Shown piece after piece: positions 1 to 10,810 of a stretch of DNA of 64,000 nt. The position numbers were made by a program, and so were the translations under genes. The stretch spans positions 7,607,632 through 7,671,631 of the forward strand of contig NC_060885.1 of NCBI RefSeq assembly GCF_014805685.1, read 5' to 3'. The stretch comes from Silurus meridionalis (lineage: Eukaryota; Chordata; Actinopteri; Siluriformes; Siluridae). A model generated the notes under the pieces. The model ran no database searches. It was not told the DNA's origin and saw nothing but the letters and a program-made list of their open reading frames with translations. Within the stretch, counting starts at the first letter, position 1. Each line of letters opens with the position of its first letter.

Positions 1-143
1 CATTGGTGACATTTTTTGTAGCTAGTTAATGTCCATTTATATATTCAAATGATTGATTTTAAAAGCAATGAATGGTGAAGAGTAATAAATGATACTTGGA
101 CTCTCCCAGATTTATGATGTTTGCTTTTGATATTATATTCCAG

Positions 144-245
144 GTTTTGTTTGTGAACCCCATAACAACCCAGCAGATTTCTTCCTGGATGTCATTAATG
201 GAGACTCTATAGCTACGACTATGGACAGGCTGCAGAAAGGAGAAG
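144..245 (+). CDS. abcg2: abcg2 exon: end of nucleotide-binding domain
   Basis: Follows a CAG acceptor and starts with the last two bases of a glycine codon. It encodes GFVCEPHNNPADFF and onward, with the cysteine equivalent to human C284 and the highly conserved NNPADFFLD. The donor is G|GTATT and the exon leaves one base for the next codon. Confidence 0.9.
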
Positions 246-1494
246 GTATTCTTTAACATTTTACAAATGCTGTTCCTGTAAGTGTTGTAGTGGCTAGTTA
301 AAAAAAAAATTAACAAATTTAGTAACAAAGTTAAAACATCAATCAAAAGGAATAGACTTAGTGTAGAATCCAGTGTTGTGATGTCAAACAATCAGGCTTT
401 ATTTCAACAGAAGCAAAATCAGTTACAGGTATCAGTTGACTAACTGCAATTGTTCCCAGTGACAAATCACACATTGCTATTGTTTCTAGTGAAAAATCAC
501 TGACCACCACTGATCCCAACAACCAATCACTGATCAGAAATTATAAGTCATTATGAATATGTAAACATAAATTTTTCTTGTCCCAAAGGCATATTTGTTG
601 ACATACTCTATTAATTTCTATTCTGATCATTCTATTCTATGATCCTGCGATAAAGATCTAGAGTTGGATGATTCAGACACAAAGCAGAGCATTGAAGAGC
701 GGCTGGTGGAGGAATACAGGAAAAGCATCTATGCTCAGGAAACCAAGGCTGAACTGGAGTGTATCTTAAGGGGCAAAGACTACAGCACCAAACCCAAGTC
801 CCGCACCATCACTTACAACTGCGGTTTCTTCCATCAGCTAAACTGGGTCACGAAGAGAACGTTCCGGAACCTGACGCTAAACCCTCAGACCTCTATTGCC
901 CAGGTTTGAATGTTCATCATGTGGATAAATGTTTAAAGTGTATTTTTGATGTTACATCAATATTTATATTATATAATGAACTTTACACAGGCTTTAATGA
1001 AAGACAGTGTCTGTTACACGACTTGTATCTAAACAGTAGCCTACCAAGAAAGTCATTGTTCACTGTCTTCCTCCTTCCTTTCACAACTATTTCTCTCTGG
1101 AGTTTATCTTTTGGCATCGTCGTGCGTAAAAAAAAAAAGTTTTTTCTCCCGATGCCGTGCAACTCAGAACACAGGTGAAGTGCGTTTTTCATGCCCGGTG
1201 GTTTTCAGAGAGGTTCAAAGAGTGGGAAAAAAGTAGCAGTTTATAGTCCGGAAAATACGGTACAGAAACTTAATCTGGACTAAAGAAAGACTTGCCTTTG
1301 AAATGTAATATATGTAGCATAGGCAAGGGATGTATGAATGAGAAGATAGTAGGCATTTAATGAAAGATAGAGTCTTATATATTGATAATATATTGCAGTA
1401 TGGATATTCCTAGTCCTAGATTATCACTAGATAATCATAATACATGCTTGTCCAATATACTTTATTGAAGTACTGATTCTTTTGGCATATTTTG

Positions 1495-1573
<79 letters not shown>

Positions 1574-4500
1574 TTATCAGGTCTTTACAAGAGTAACATC
1601 TATATAAGGGCTCAAGTATTTTTCTCCATAGCAATTTCATTTAAATGCTTTATTCCTCATTTTCTTAAATAAAAAGAATACATTTATTACAAATACTGTA
1701 CTCATTTACCAATACACTCCTAGCAACCCATTCATTTCTTGCCTTTTTAAATCCACAAGGGCTTTTCTTCCTTACTGGGACATTACATGCTCATTAGCCA
1801 CCAAACACGCCACAGAAACTTCGCTTTAAGAATTATTAACACTTAACCAGTCCCAGATAATTGAGGCTAATGCCATGAGGTACGTAGCCAGCTAAGTTAA
1901 GCGGATTGCCAGCTTTCTTTCTTGAAGTGATACAACGTGCTACGCTGTGGAAGAATAGCTGGGGCAGAGCTGGACAAAGCCAGAACAACACTCACCTGAC
2001 TGTGTGACTTCCACATACTGAGAGCAGGCCTTTGGAGATAGATTAACTTAGCTGTTCACTTTGGGAATGCTTTTGTTCCACCAAGTCAGCATTTACAATT
2101 CTTCAGGGGATTACTGCTCCAAGCTTTCAGGTTTATTCTCATACTTTCTTTTCATATGCTAGTCCTAATGTGCAGGGATTTATTATTCTCACACTGTTTT
2201 TTCACTTCATACATGCCTGGTTTTTCTATGAGTTGAACACTAACTCTGTGCACACCCTACAGTTGGCAGTGACAATTATCATGGCACTCATTGTTGGCGC
2301 CATTTTCTTTGGAGTGAAAGACAACCAGAGCGGCATACAGAACAGGTAAATGAAGTGATGCTAGCACTTGCAATCACCCTTACTCACTACACTGGCATCC
2401 GTTAGCAATGTGATAAAGGTCTAGGAGTTTAGAGGGGACTGGATGCCCAAGGGGAGCCCACTAAATAAGATCTGTGCTGAGAAACCTGGATTATTGTCTC
2501 CAGCATGGGCCCAAATATCCTACTACCATTTAAATCCTTTAACACCTGGTTAGCCTGCAATGTTACAAACAGAGTTCAAGATGTTCAGAAGAGTTTATTA
2601 AAGGAACAGCACGTGTAGGACATTTTGAAAACAAGGTGAGGAAGGCGAGATTGAGATGGTTTGGACATGTTCAGAGGAGGGACATGGGGTATATCGGTAG
2701 AAGAATTCTGAAGGATAGAGCCACCAGGAAGGAGGAAAAGAGGAAGACCAAGGAGGAGGTTTATGGATGTGGTGAAGGAAGACATGCAGGTAGTTGGTTT
2801 AAAAGAGACAGATGTAGAGGACAGGGGGTATGGAGTGAGGATAAACTGTCCTACTTTTAAACAGTATGTGCAGCATTCATAGTGCACAGTCTACTAGTTA
2901 CCATGTGCAATATTATACCATCAAGCTAACAATCCTGCAGCCTATTAGCAACACCCTTAACCCCATAGCTGCTCGATTGTATGCGTGAGATAAATGTAAG
3001 TCACTCTGGATAAGGATGTCTATTGAAAGATTTCCATTTTTCATCAGTTGTTGTCTGAGTAGGTCCTGGTTTTTGGCATCAGAACTGCAGTTACATTTTA
3101 ATGCTACTCAGGAATCTAGCAGACTCAGAGTAATTGCATCCATAAGCTTTTATATAAATGTGTGTGGTCAAACAGAATTTAGAAGTTAAATAGTGCTTTG
3201 ATCCATTAAAACTTGGCTGCTTTCCAGTTCTCTAGAATCAGTTTATGAACAAAACACACCCAAACACATGCACACATCTCACTGACAGACAAAGAGTAAG
3301 AGATAAATAGTTGATATTAGATAAATAGCATTGCCACTTCACAGCTTCGGGGTCCACGGTTCGATCTTGATCTTAGTTTACTGTCTGTCGAGTGTTTCTG
3401 GGGTTGGTGGTATAAATCAGACTAAGAAAATGTGCTGCACCTTAAATACATCGTGCAGTTCTTGTAGTATAAATCTCCATCATGAGCCACCTATATATAA
3501 ACAGATGTGTGCTTGACAGGCTATGGAGGGTTTTTATACTTTATACGCTATATGAACAAAAGTATTGGAACACCTGACTTTTCCAGCCATGTGTGGTTCT
3601 TCCCCAAAACTGAAAATTGGGGCATGCAAATGTATATAAACTTTCTTTCGGCTTCTCCCATCAGGGGTCACCACAGCGGACCATCTGCATGTTTGATTTG
3701 GCACATGTTTTTAAGCTGGATGCCCTTCCTAACGCAACCCTCCCCATTTATCCAGTCTTGGGACCGGCACTAATACTTGTGCAACCCTAATGGCTGGGGT
3801 TGGTTCCTGACTGGGGATCGAACCCCGGCCGCAGCGCTGAGAGCACCGCATCCTAACCACTAGACCACCAGGGGACCAGGCATGCACATGTATATCATGT
3901 CTTTAAATGAAGTAAAAGCCCGCTCCATGAAGATATGGTTTACATGGGTTAGAGTGGAAGATTTTGATCAGCCTGTTTTAGAGCTCTGACCTCAACCATA
4001 CTGAACACCCTTTGGGTTGTTGGGTGAATTGAAACACTGAACCCCAGGCCTCCTCACCTCACCTAGATTGTGTCTGAATGAGCGCAAATCTCCACAAGCA
4101 CACTCTAAAATCTAGTGGAACATCTTCCCAGAAAATGGGGAATTTAAAAAGCTAGGAACTAACTGTGGAAGGCTTTTGACAATATAGTGCATTATATGCA
4201 GGGTTACAAAAAAAAAAGAGCTCCACTGATCTCTTATGAACCTTCACCTTATCATTTGTCAATGATAATGAGCCTGGACCTTGTGCAGTCTCACATATGC
4301 TTAATGTCATGATGAGTCAGCATATATGTATGAGCCTGTACTAAGGTATACTGTACATATCTTTAATTATGTGACATTTTGCTTTCAGGTTTGGAGCTTT
4401 GTTCTTCATCACCACTAACCAGTGTTTCAGTACATTGTCAGCTGCAGAGCTTTTCATCACGGAGAGGAAGCTCTTCATGTATGTGCGATGTTCACGCCAC

Positions 4501-4789
4501 TGTCGCTGTGCAGATCTTTGCCTGCTTTACTCAGCAGTGATTTTTAATGAGATACAATCCTGACATTCTTCCATTGCTTGCTTCAGACATGAATACACCA
4601 GTGGCTACTACAGAGTGTCGGTGTACTTCCTGTCCAAGATCCTGTCCGACATCATCACTCTGCGCACGATCCCTGCTGTGGTCTTCACCTGTATCGTCTA
4701 TTTTATGATTGGTAAGAAATCGAGCCGGCGATAGATTTCGATGTTGTATACTTTTGAAAATGTCTTCTCATGATGGCCCTGTGCGTGCA

Positions 4790-4824
<35 letters not shown>

Positions 4825-7800
4825 GATTTAAGCTTGACGCCGCCGCATTCTTCATATTCATGTTCACAGTGATTTTAGTGGCATACACAGCCACAGCTAT
4901 GACCATGGCTATCTCTGCTGGTCAGTCTGTTGTGGCCATCGCAAATATCTTTATGACAATCATCTTTGTTTTCATGATGGTAAGTGTGCAAAATGTATTA
5001 CTGACTAATCAAACCCGCTTACAAACATAGTTCTTTATATCCTTTTTAGTTGTTTTTTAAAACTTTACACACAGAGCCTTTAACTAACTGTAAGACCCTG
5101 GTTCTTGTAGATCTTCTCCGGTCTGCTGGTGAATCTGGAAAGTGTCATGGCTTGGCTTGCCTGGCTTAAGTACCTGAGCATCCCACATTACGGACTTACG
5201 GTAATGATCATACAGTGAACATGAAATGCAGCGCTTCATATTTACCTCCACTGCATCACTCAGCTTCAGATGCTCTGCCCACTAGATCTCATTGAGATTC
5301 GAAGATTTGACACTTTTCTGGCCACAAGCTTCAGAGCTGCAATCTGATTGGCTGTTTTTACTTGCACTGTACTTGTACATTTGTGTGCTGGTTTCTAGTA
5401 GGAAAACAAACTTCTGAGCACAATGACAACAGTCAATTACTGGTTAGTTTTAAAGGGCTGTATTTTTGCGTTATTGTAGTTATGGGTCATTCATGAACGA
5501 TTCGTTCATTTTGAACGAGTCTTGAATGTGATTCAGAAGAATGAGTAGTCTCAAGGATTGATTCGTTTATTTTTTACTGTACACGCATTGCAAACTCGAG
5601 TCATTCGCAGTAGTTTGTTCTTTTCTCACGTGACTTCCATAGACACTATTCAGTGCATTACACAGGAAACAAAATTAACTACTTAATCTCATGCGTCCTC
5701 TGGGTCAAGCCTATAGACACTATGCAGTTAAATATACATGTATAAATTATTGGATTGGTTCGTGTATGTAGATGTTTCAAAGGATCTGCTTTTTGAAAAT
5801 GTAACATTTATTTCTGATCAAAGCAATGAAATGAACTAAATGACTAAAAAAAAAGAAAAGAATCGTTCCATTTAATGAACGAGATTCAAAGAATCAAATC
5901 ACTATAATGATACGATCTTTTCATCACTTCTTTACTCCATTTTTTCTTTTATGAAACACTTTTAACACAGAACTTTCTCTTACACTTTTTATATTTTTTA
6001 TATTATGCTACTTCAGCCTGTGAGAAAATTGTATTGTTAAAGCTGCAATTAAACTTCTATCAGATGAAAAGCAAAGACTATGGGTACTCATCAACTCTGA
6101 CCAAGACACAATGGTTTTTAACTTATGGGAATCGTTGTAGGTTTTGTTTGTTGGTGCTTGGACTTTCTAGTGAATCTACGAATGCATTATTACTCTCATC
6201 TCATTAAATTTTCATTTCCTAATATTCGTTTGCCGGAATGTTCGTTCAAAAATATAAATTCAAAGACGGAAGGCCTTTGCGTTAAGATGATGCTGTTGAT
6301 GTCGATGATGTGTTTCAACAGGCTTTGGAGATCAATGAGTTTGTGGGATTGACATTTTGTGGGAATCTCTCAGACCAACTAATAACCAACAACACTCAAG
6401 GAATCATGTATGTAAAACACGACAGTGTGAACACATGCAGCACACATACGCTGTCAGTTTCCATGTGAGTGCTGTTGTACCAGCAATCTGTCAGCCGCAA
6501 TATGTCCAATCAGATCAAAAATCCTTCACAGCTGGTCTTTATATCTCTTGAGCTTCATGTCAAAGAAGCAGAACACAATACTGGCACTCCCATATCCAAG
6601 GTTAAAATCATTTTTGTAAACAAATTTTTGTGGTTTATACCTGTGACATTGGACAATGATAAAAAATATAAAATTGCTTGTCATTTTTTATTATTAACGT
6701 TGTTAATATTATTTACATTTGTGAACATCAGCTGTTTACATTTTTTCAAACAATTTTAAATAAAATGCCTGCTTTTAAAATATATAAAAATCAAATAGAA
6801 TAAATCAAATTAATGCAATACACCTTTTTATTATTTTAATTAGTTTAAATAATCGATTAAATAGGCACAAAATAAATTGATTTAATTAAATAGTTTACAT
6901 TTGTTAGATCCCATTTGGGTTATAAAGATGTCAATAAGTGTGTATGTTTTTTACATTTGAAATTAAATTTTCCAAAATTTTCTACCTAACGTTTCTACTT
7001 ATTTCAGCATGCTATAACAAATGTCTGCTTTTAGGAAACTCATAATAATAATTTTATTTATTTATTCATAAATTAATTCCTTCCTTCCATCCATTCTTCA
7101 TTCATTCGATCCATCGATATACAGAGTTGTCAGGAATTTGACCCCTTAAAGAGGCTGGCGTAAAAAAAAAAATGCAGATGAAAGGTAGTGGCAGCCATTT
7201 CCCAGATTCCTGGATCGAGTAGCCAAAATGACACTGCGCTCAAAGTGCGAGGTGGAGACGAAAATATCTCGCGGTCCTCTGCTTAATATGTTGGTGAAGG
7301 GAACTCAGATTTGAACTCTGTTAAACTAGTGTTGCGTTCGGTACACATGTGCACCATACCGAAATTCCTGTATCGAAACGGTTCAGTACGAATACGTGTA
7401 CCTTTACACCCCTAGTGATTACATTTCAGTGTAGCACAACTGCATCTGAGTGCTGCATTTCATGTTTTTCCTTTTATGTAATTCATGACTCACACTTTCC
7501 CCATAACAAATAAATGTACATTTCAGTGTTAGGGGTGTAACGGTACACGTATTCATACTCATAATTTATTACTTTCAGTTCGGTACACATGTGTACCGAA
7601 TTCAATCATTTTTACTTGCAGAACATCTGAGTTTAAATCTGCGTTCCCTCAGGAACGTATTAAGCGGCGGACTGCAAGGTTGTTTAGTCTCCGGCTCGCA
7701 CTCTGAGTGCATTTTTATCATTATTAAAAGTAAAAACATGCACAACAATGCGAGGGATATAAGGAAACTAGAGTTTGTACAGTGTCCCTGTAGCTAACAT

Positions 7801-8560
7801 GGAAGCGACTAACGATATGGATTCTTTAGAATTTTATGTCCATCTTCAAGAATTTCTCTAAAAAGGATAAAAACATGATAATTGTTAAAGTATGTTGAAT
7901 TAAGTAGAACATTTTAGATTATATCTTTCGGAAAAAAAAAACAGATTTGTGTGTAAAACACACATCTGTATTAATCAAATGGGGTCTAACAAATGTAAAA
8001 TATTTGATTTTTTCATTTATTTCATTTTATTTAAATCAATTAAATTTATGCCATGTAATCAAAATAATAGTGTATTGCATTCATTTGATTTATTATATTT
8101 TATTTTTATAAAATATAATAACGTTATTTTATTTATTATTTAACCACCAGGCATTTTATTTAAAATTGTTTTAAAAGTGTAAACTGTTGATGTTTCCAAA
8201 ATGTTATTGATAATAAACTGAGATAATTAAAGACCACAAGCAAGTTTATGTTTTGTGTTTCCTTCCCCTAACTGTTCTGAAATTACCGAACCATGACTAA
8301 AAAACAGAACCGTGAATTTTGTGTACTGTTACACCAGTATTCATTGTTATATAATTTTTTTACGGAGCTTCTTAAAAAAGCAAACTGAAAAAATTTATTT
8401 TTGTACTCACAGCTGCACAGGAGAGCAACATCTGCAGGCCCAAGGGATCGACTACTCTACATGGGGTTTATGGAAAAACCACTTAGCCATGATAATTATG
8501 ACCATTATATTTCTCATCATCACCTACATCAAGCTCAGGTTCATGCGCAAGTTCTCCTAA
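144..8560 (+). CDS. abcg2: ABCG2-type ATP-binding cassette half transporter (3' nine coding exons, 5' partial)
   Basis: ABCG2 is a homodimeric plasma-membrane efflux pump for xenobiotics, urate and porphyrins. Nine exons join in frame: 144-245, 662-903, 2263-2345, 4389-4478, 4587-4711, 4825-4979, 5111-5200, 6322-6407 (or 6464) and 8413-8560, all with AG/GT borders. They encode about 372 residues, close to the human segment from about residue 282 to 655. Landmarks are NNPADFFLDVINGDS (end of the nucleotide-binding part), KAELE, WVTKRTFRNL (first membrane helix entry), HEYTSGYYRVS, FTCIVYFMIG, AAGQSVV, FSGLLVNL and GLWKNH. The arginine matching human R482 is kept (TLRTIPA). The Walker A, signature and Walker B exons lie upstream of the window. 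Fish carry several abcg2 paralogues and I cannot say which this is. It is convergent with pkd2. Confidence 0.93.
662..903 (+). CDS. abcg2: abcg2 exon: linker and start of membrane domain
   Basis: Acceptor CTAG and donor CAG|GTTTGA. Encodes the linker (SIEERLVEEYRKS, QETKAELE) and the segment leading into membrane helix 1 (CGFFHQLNWVTKRTFRNL, NPQTSIAQ), aligning with the human linker without a frame break. Confidence 0.92.
950..1262. mobile_element. DNA transposon fragment with right terminal repeat (empty-site copy)
   Basis: From about 974 to 1262 this matches the flanks of the 41550-44282 element, including the right terminal repeat (TATAGTCCGGAAAATACGGT). The left terminal repeat is not recognisable and an inner section is missing. 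At 994-997 it carries an uninterrupted TTAA where the other copy has a 2.1-kb piggyBac insertion. Confidence 0.75.
1499..1568. repeat. (TA)n microsatellite
   Basis: About 70 bp of uninterrupted TA in an abcg2 intron. Confidence 0.97.
2263..2345 (+). CDS. abcg2: abcg2 exon: membrane helix 1-2 region
   Basis: Acceptor CTACAG, donor AACAG|GTAAAT. Encodes LAVTIIMALIVGAIFFGVKD followed by NQSGIQNR, a hydrophobic helix plus the conserved GIQNR turn. Confidence 0.92.
2590..2850 (+). mobile_element. Non-LTR retrotransposon (LINE) 3'-end fragment
   Basis: Translation gives ARLRWFGHVQRRD, YIGRRIL and a degraded FMDVVKEDMQ/EDRVRW-type tail. Related tails occur at 22910-23225 and 40720-40890. It lies in an abcg2 intron and is not part of the host protein. 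Confidence 0.75.
2960..3030 (+). repeat. SINE 3'-end fragment
   Basis: Contains TAAGTCACTCTGGATAAGGA, the tail of a common fish tRNA-derived SINE. A related tail lies at 9680-9720. Confidence 0.55.
3546..4200 (+). mobile_element. Tc1-derived non-autonomous element (family A), split by a SINE
   Basis: Begins with ACAAAAGTATTGGAACACCT and carries remnants of the C-terminal coding part of a Tc1-type transposase (degraded MGWSGR...NTFG). Other copies are near 11905, 19250, 33820, 36020, 44285, 53940 and 62030. A tRNA-derived SINE interrupts it at 3638-3879. Confidence 0.75.
3638..3879 (-). mobile_element. tRNA-Glu-headed SINE with 16-bp target-site duplication
   Basis: On the minus strand the head reads like a tRNA-Glu gene (TGGTGGTCTAGTGGTTAGGA, then GGTTCGATCCC as box B). 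The tail (GACCCCTGATGGGAGAAGCC) is shared with the LINE 3' ends at 23155 and 40850. It is flanked by GCATGCAAATGTATAT (3622-3637) and GCATGCACATGTATAT (3880-3895), which differ at one base. Confidence 0.85.
4389..4478 (+). CDS. abcg2: abcg2 exon: membrane helix 2
   Basis: Acceptor TTTCAG, donor CAT|GTATGT. Encodes FGALFFITTNQCFSTLSAAE and then LFITERKLF. The cysteine of TTNQCFS matches human C438. Confidence 0.92.
4587..4711 (+). CDS. abcg2: abcg2 exon: coupling helix and helix 3, includes R482 equivalent
   Basis: Acceptor TTCAG, donor G|GTAAGA. Encodes HEYTSGYYRVSVYFLSKIL followed by SDIITLRTIPAVVFTCIVYF. The arginine in TLRTIPA is the position that alters substrate range in human ABCG2 (R482). 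Confidence 0.93.
4793..4822. repeat. (GT)n tract abutting a splice acceptor
   Basis: GT run ending in TAG at 4822-4824, immediately before abcg2 exon 4825-4979. It occupies the place of the polypyrimidine tract. Confidence 0.95.
4825..4979 (+). CDS. abcg2: abcg2 exon: helices 3-4, acceptor embedded in (GT)n
   Basis: Encodes KLDAAAFFIFMFTVILVAYT and AAGQSVVAIANIFMTIIFVF. The 113-bp upstream intron ends in an almost pure GT run directly joined to TAG, so the normal polypyrimidine tract is absent. The 155-bp length is not a multiple of three, so skipping would shift the frame. Confidence 0.92.
5111..5200 (+). CDS. abcg2: abcg2 exon: re-entrant segment before extracellular loop 3
   Basis: Acceptor CTTGTAG, donor ACG|GTAATG. 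Encodes IFSGLLVNLESVMAWLAWLK and YLSIPHYGLT; 30 codons, phase 0 at both ends. Confidence 0.92.
5470..5930. repeat. Dispersed repeat rich in ATTCGTTCA motifs
   Basis: Contains several GAACGATTCGTTCA-type motifs in both orientations near each end, resembling a fish hAT-type MITE. Boundaries are uncertain. It lies in the intron before exon 6322. Confidence 0.4.
6322..6407 (+). CDS. abcg2: abcg2 exon: extracellular loop 3, alternative donor at 6464
   Basis: Acceptor TTCAACAG. Encodes ALEINEFVGLTFC and then a loop with two N-glycosylation sequons (NLS, NNT). Donor CAT|GTATGT at 6408 gives a loop of human-like length. A stronger GTGAGT donor at 6465 is in the same phase and also ends in AT, so both splice to 8413 and complete the same isoleucine codon. 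The longer form adds 19 residues with one extra cysteine. I favour the short form on length alone. Confidence 0.75.
6600..7418 (-). mobile_element. hAT-like non-autonomous element, minus orientation
   Basis: Ends at about 7417 with the terminal motif GGTACACGTATTCG...TAGGGGTGTAA when read on the minus strand. Its interior matches 7531-8345 in reverse complement (for example ATCTAACAAATGTAAA). Related sequence also occurs at 14100-14460 and 32815-33175. Confidence 0.6.
7531..8345 (+). mobile_element. hAT-like non-autonomous element, plus orientation
   Basis: Starts with TTAGGGGTGTAACGGTACAC and ends near GAATTTTGTGTACTGTTACA. It forms a head-to-head inverted pair with 6600-7418 inside the last abcg2 intron and ends only ~70 bp before the last exon. 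Confidence 0.6.
8413..8560 (+). CDS. abcg2: abcg2 last coding exon: helices 5-6 and C terminus
   Basis: Acceptor CTCACAG. Encodes CTGEQHLQAQGIDYSTWGLW, KNHLAMIIMTIIFLIITYIK and a basic tail LRFMRKFS, followed by TAA. It matches the last ~49 residues of ABCG2. No AATAAA is visible within the next 500 bp. Confidence 0.93.
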
Positions 8561-9439
8561 GGGCTGAGAACGCTGTTCCTTTGACTTATTTGTGGAACTG
8601 CAACATGGAGAGTTGCCAGGTTGAGACCTACAGCTTGGAAGATTCCACGTTTGGTCGAATTGCCAAAAGTTGTTTAGAATAATGAAGGACTGAAACGGAT
8701 ATTTAATTTAAATGACATGAACAGCTACTACACGTGGCGGCTAAATTAATCACACAAAATATATGCTTTTTTTGTGTAGATTCTGAATAATGTCTTAATC
8801 CAACTGTAGTCAGATGAACATAATTGTAAATAATGAAAGTGATTCAGGTTTTCTTTTTATATTCACTTTGTATTGTGGATTTTTACGTTCTAATTCATGT
8901 TCACGATTCTTTTTGTATCGTTCTTTATTACCAGATATAAACAAAAAAGTGTTTTTAACTATTATTATTATTATTGTTTTTTTTATTATTATTCATGCTG
9001 ATTAATTAATTTTAAAAATGCACTTTCATTAACTGCCACACAAATCTATTTTAAGGTTTTTACCCAGATTATACCCTTTTAACAAAACAGTATATTCACA
9101 TGCAATTAGTTCATGTATGTGAGCACAATATTAACCAAACCAATTTAATCCTGCACTTCAAAGCAGACTGATGTGTTTTCATGTGGCCTTTTAATCCCTC
9201 AGTCACACAGACAATTCACTTAGACTCACACTTTCACCCAAAATCCATCAAGAATAGCTGTTAAAGCTTCTCTGTTCCATGCCTAAGGTGCACCAATCAA
9301 ATCTGTTGAGGTGGTCGTTGACTCTTGAGGATCATGGGTCACTGATTATTTGAATTTTTTGGGTCTGGTAGTAGTACTATCATTGGCTAGTCATGAAGAT
9401 ATGGGCTATTTAGGGTGTTGGAGGCAAATGTAAGTGGAA

Positions 9440-9720
9440 GCTCAGTGGTTAGGATATTAGACTTTTGCTCACAAATTCCAGGGCCACCAAACTGAGACCA
9501 AGCGAGGACCCAGCAGTGCCAGGTTTTATAAACAGGGTATTAGGGCATTTGCCAAAACGTATTAAATGTAGTAGCTGGTGGCTCACTGGATGTCTGGTGC
9601 TCTAATCCTAGTACCACCAAACTGCCACTCCTGGGCCCTTGAGCATGGCCCTCACTTACTCAGTTGTATAAATGTGATCATTGTAAGTTGCCCTGGATGA
9701 GGTCATCTGCCAAATGGTTA
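9440..9720 (+). repeat. tRNA-derived SINE copies (degraded)
   Basis: Two tRNA-like heads (AGCTCAGTGGTTAGGATATT and GTGGCTCACTGGATGTCTGG) precede a tail with TAAGTTGCCCTGGATGAGGT and CATCTGCCAAATG, a common fish SINE ending. Confidence 0.55.
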
Positions 9721-9869
9721 CAATTAAAGATGGCAGGTGTTTTGGTGCTGTCTTTAACCATCTCCGAATTGATGAATTTATTTTGAAATGTCCTTTAGTT
9801 TAATTGTAACCTTTTCATCTCACTTTCATATCACATACCCTGCTGTAGACATCAGTTTCCATCCAAGGA

Positions 9870-10675
9870 AGACCAGTCATTTATAGGTAAGAGTTTTACT
9901 GATGTACATGAGCCTCCATGCTACATGCTCTCAGTTCCATAATTCTCTAGTTGAGATGAGCTATAATATGATAGTGTAACACCCAGATGTATTTTGCACT
10001 ATTAAAGCAAAGATGTGTTCATTTCCACCATTATCACTGTGGACTAAATAGCAGAGAAGATCTTACTGTCATTGTGGGTAGCTGTTGACTGAAGTGTGGT
10101 TTGATGCATTTTTTGACCAGCCAATCACATTTGTATTTACAGCTCTGTCTGTTTCTACATAGTCTCTTTCTTCTATTGGCTTGAGGGAAAACTCTCCTTC
10201 ATTATCTCCTCCCTCTCTCTCTCTAATTTGGATCTACCTGATTCATCCCAATGCCGTACTTCTGGATGGAATTGGAGACCATTATATGTAGCTGAGGATG
10301 GATCCACATGACTAAAGATCCACTGAGCAACTCAAGAACTATGAAGATAGATAATATAATTATTAATATAAAGAGTCTACTACAATGGCTTAGGATTGCA
10401 GTTTGCACGAATAGTTCTGCATTTAAGTGCCCATCACTGAATAGTACACCACAATGAAATTATAATAATTGGACATGGACGAGTCTGGGTGCTCTCAAAG
10501 TTTCTTCCTTATACCATCCAAGGCAGTTTTTTGTCAGTCACCATTCATTAGGTATAACCTTATAATGAACAAACTTATACATTCCAACTTTATAACCTCT
10601 TTATCTCTGTAATGGTGCTTTGGTACAATGTGCATTGTTAAAAGCGCTATACAGATAAAACGGATTTGATTTGAA
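9870..10675 (+). mobile_element. L2-like LINE 3' region
   Basis: Shares GATTCATCCC, GCTGAGGATGGATCC, GAGCAACTCAAGAACTATGA and a terminal TTAAAAGCGCTATACAGATA with copies at 22030-22480 and 25640-26040 and, reversed, at 28380-29350 and 36945-37640. The reversed copy at 28380 directly follows L2-type reverse transcriptase remnants, which is why I assign it to L2. Confidence 0.6.
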
Positions 10676-10679
10676 CTGG

Positions 10680-10810
10680 TAGCTCAGTAGTCAAGGTACT
10701 GGGTCACAGTCCAGATGGTTGGGGTTTCAAGCCCCAGTATTGCCAAGCTGCCAGGGGTACTGTTTCATGGCTGAGCCCAGCTTCCTAAAAATGTTGAGAT
10801 GTATGAGCTA
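10680..10810 (+). repeat. tRNA-derived SINE fragment
   Basis: Contains GGTAGCTCAGTAGTCAAGGT, an A-box-like head, followed by GGTTTCAAGCCCC, a B-box-like motif. Confidence 0.5.

Noticed and set aside
3795..3879. Possible tRNA-Glu gene
   Set aside because: The tRNA-like segment is the head of a SINE with TSD and LINE-like tail, so I do not call a functional tRNA.
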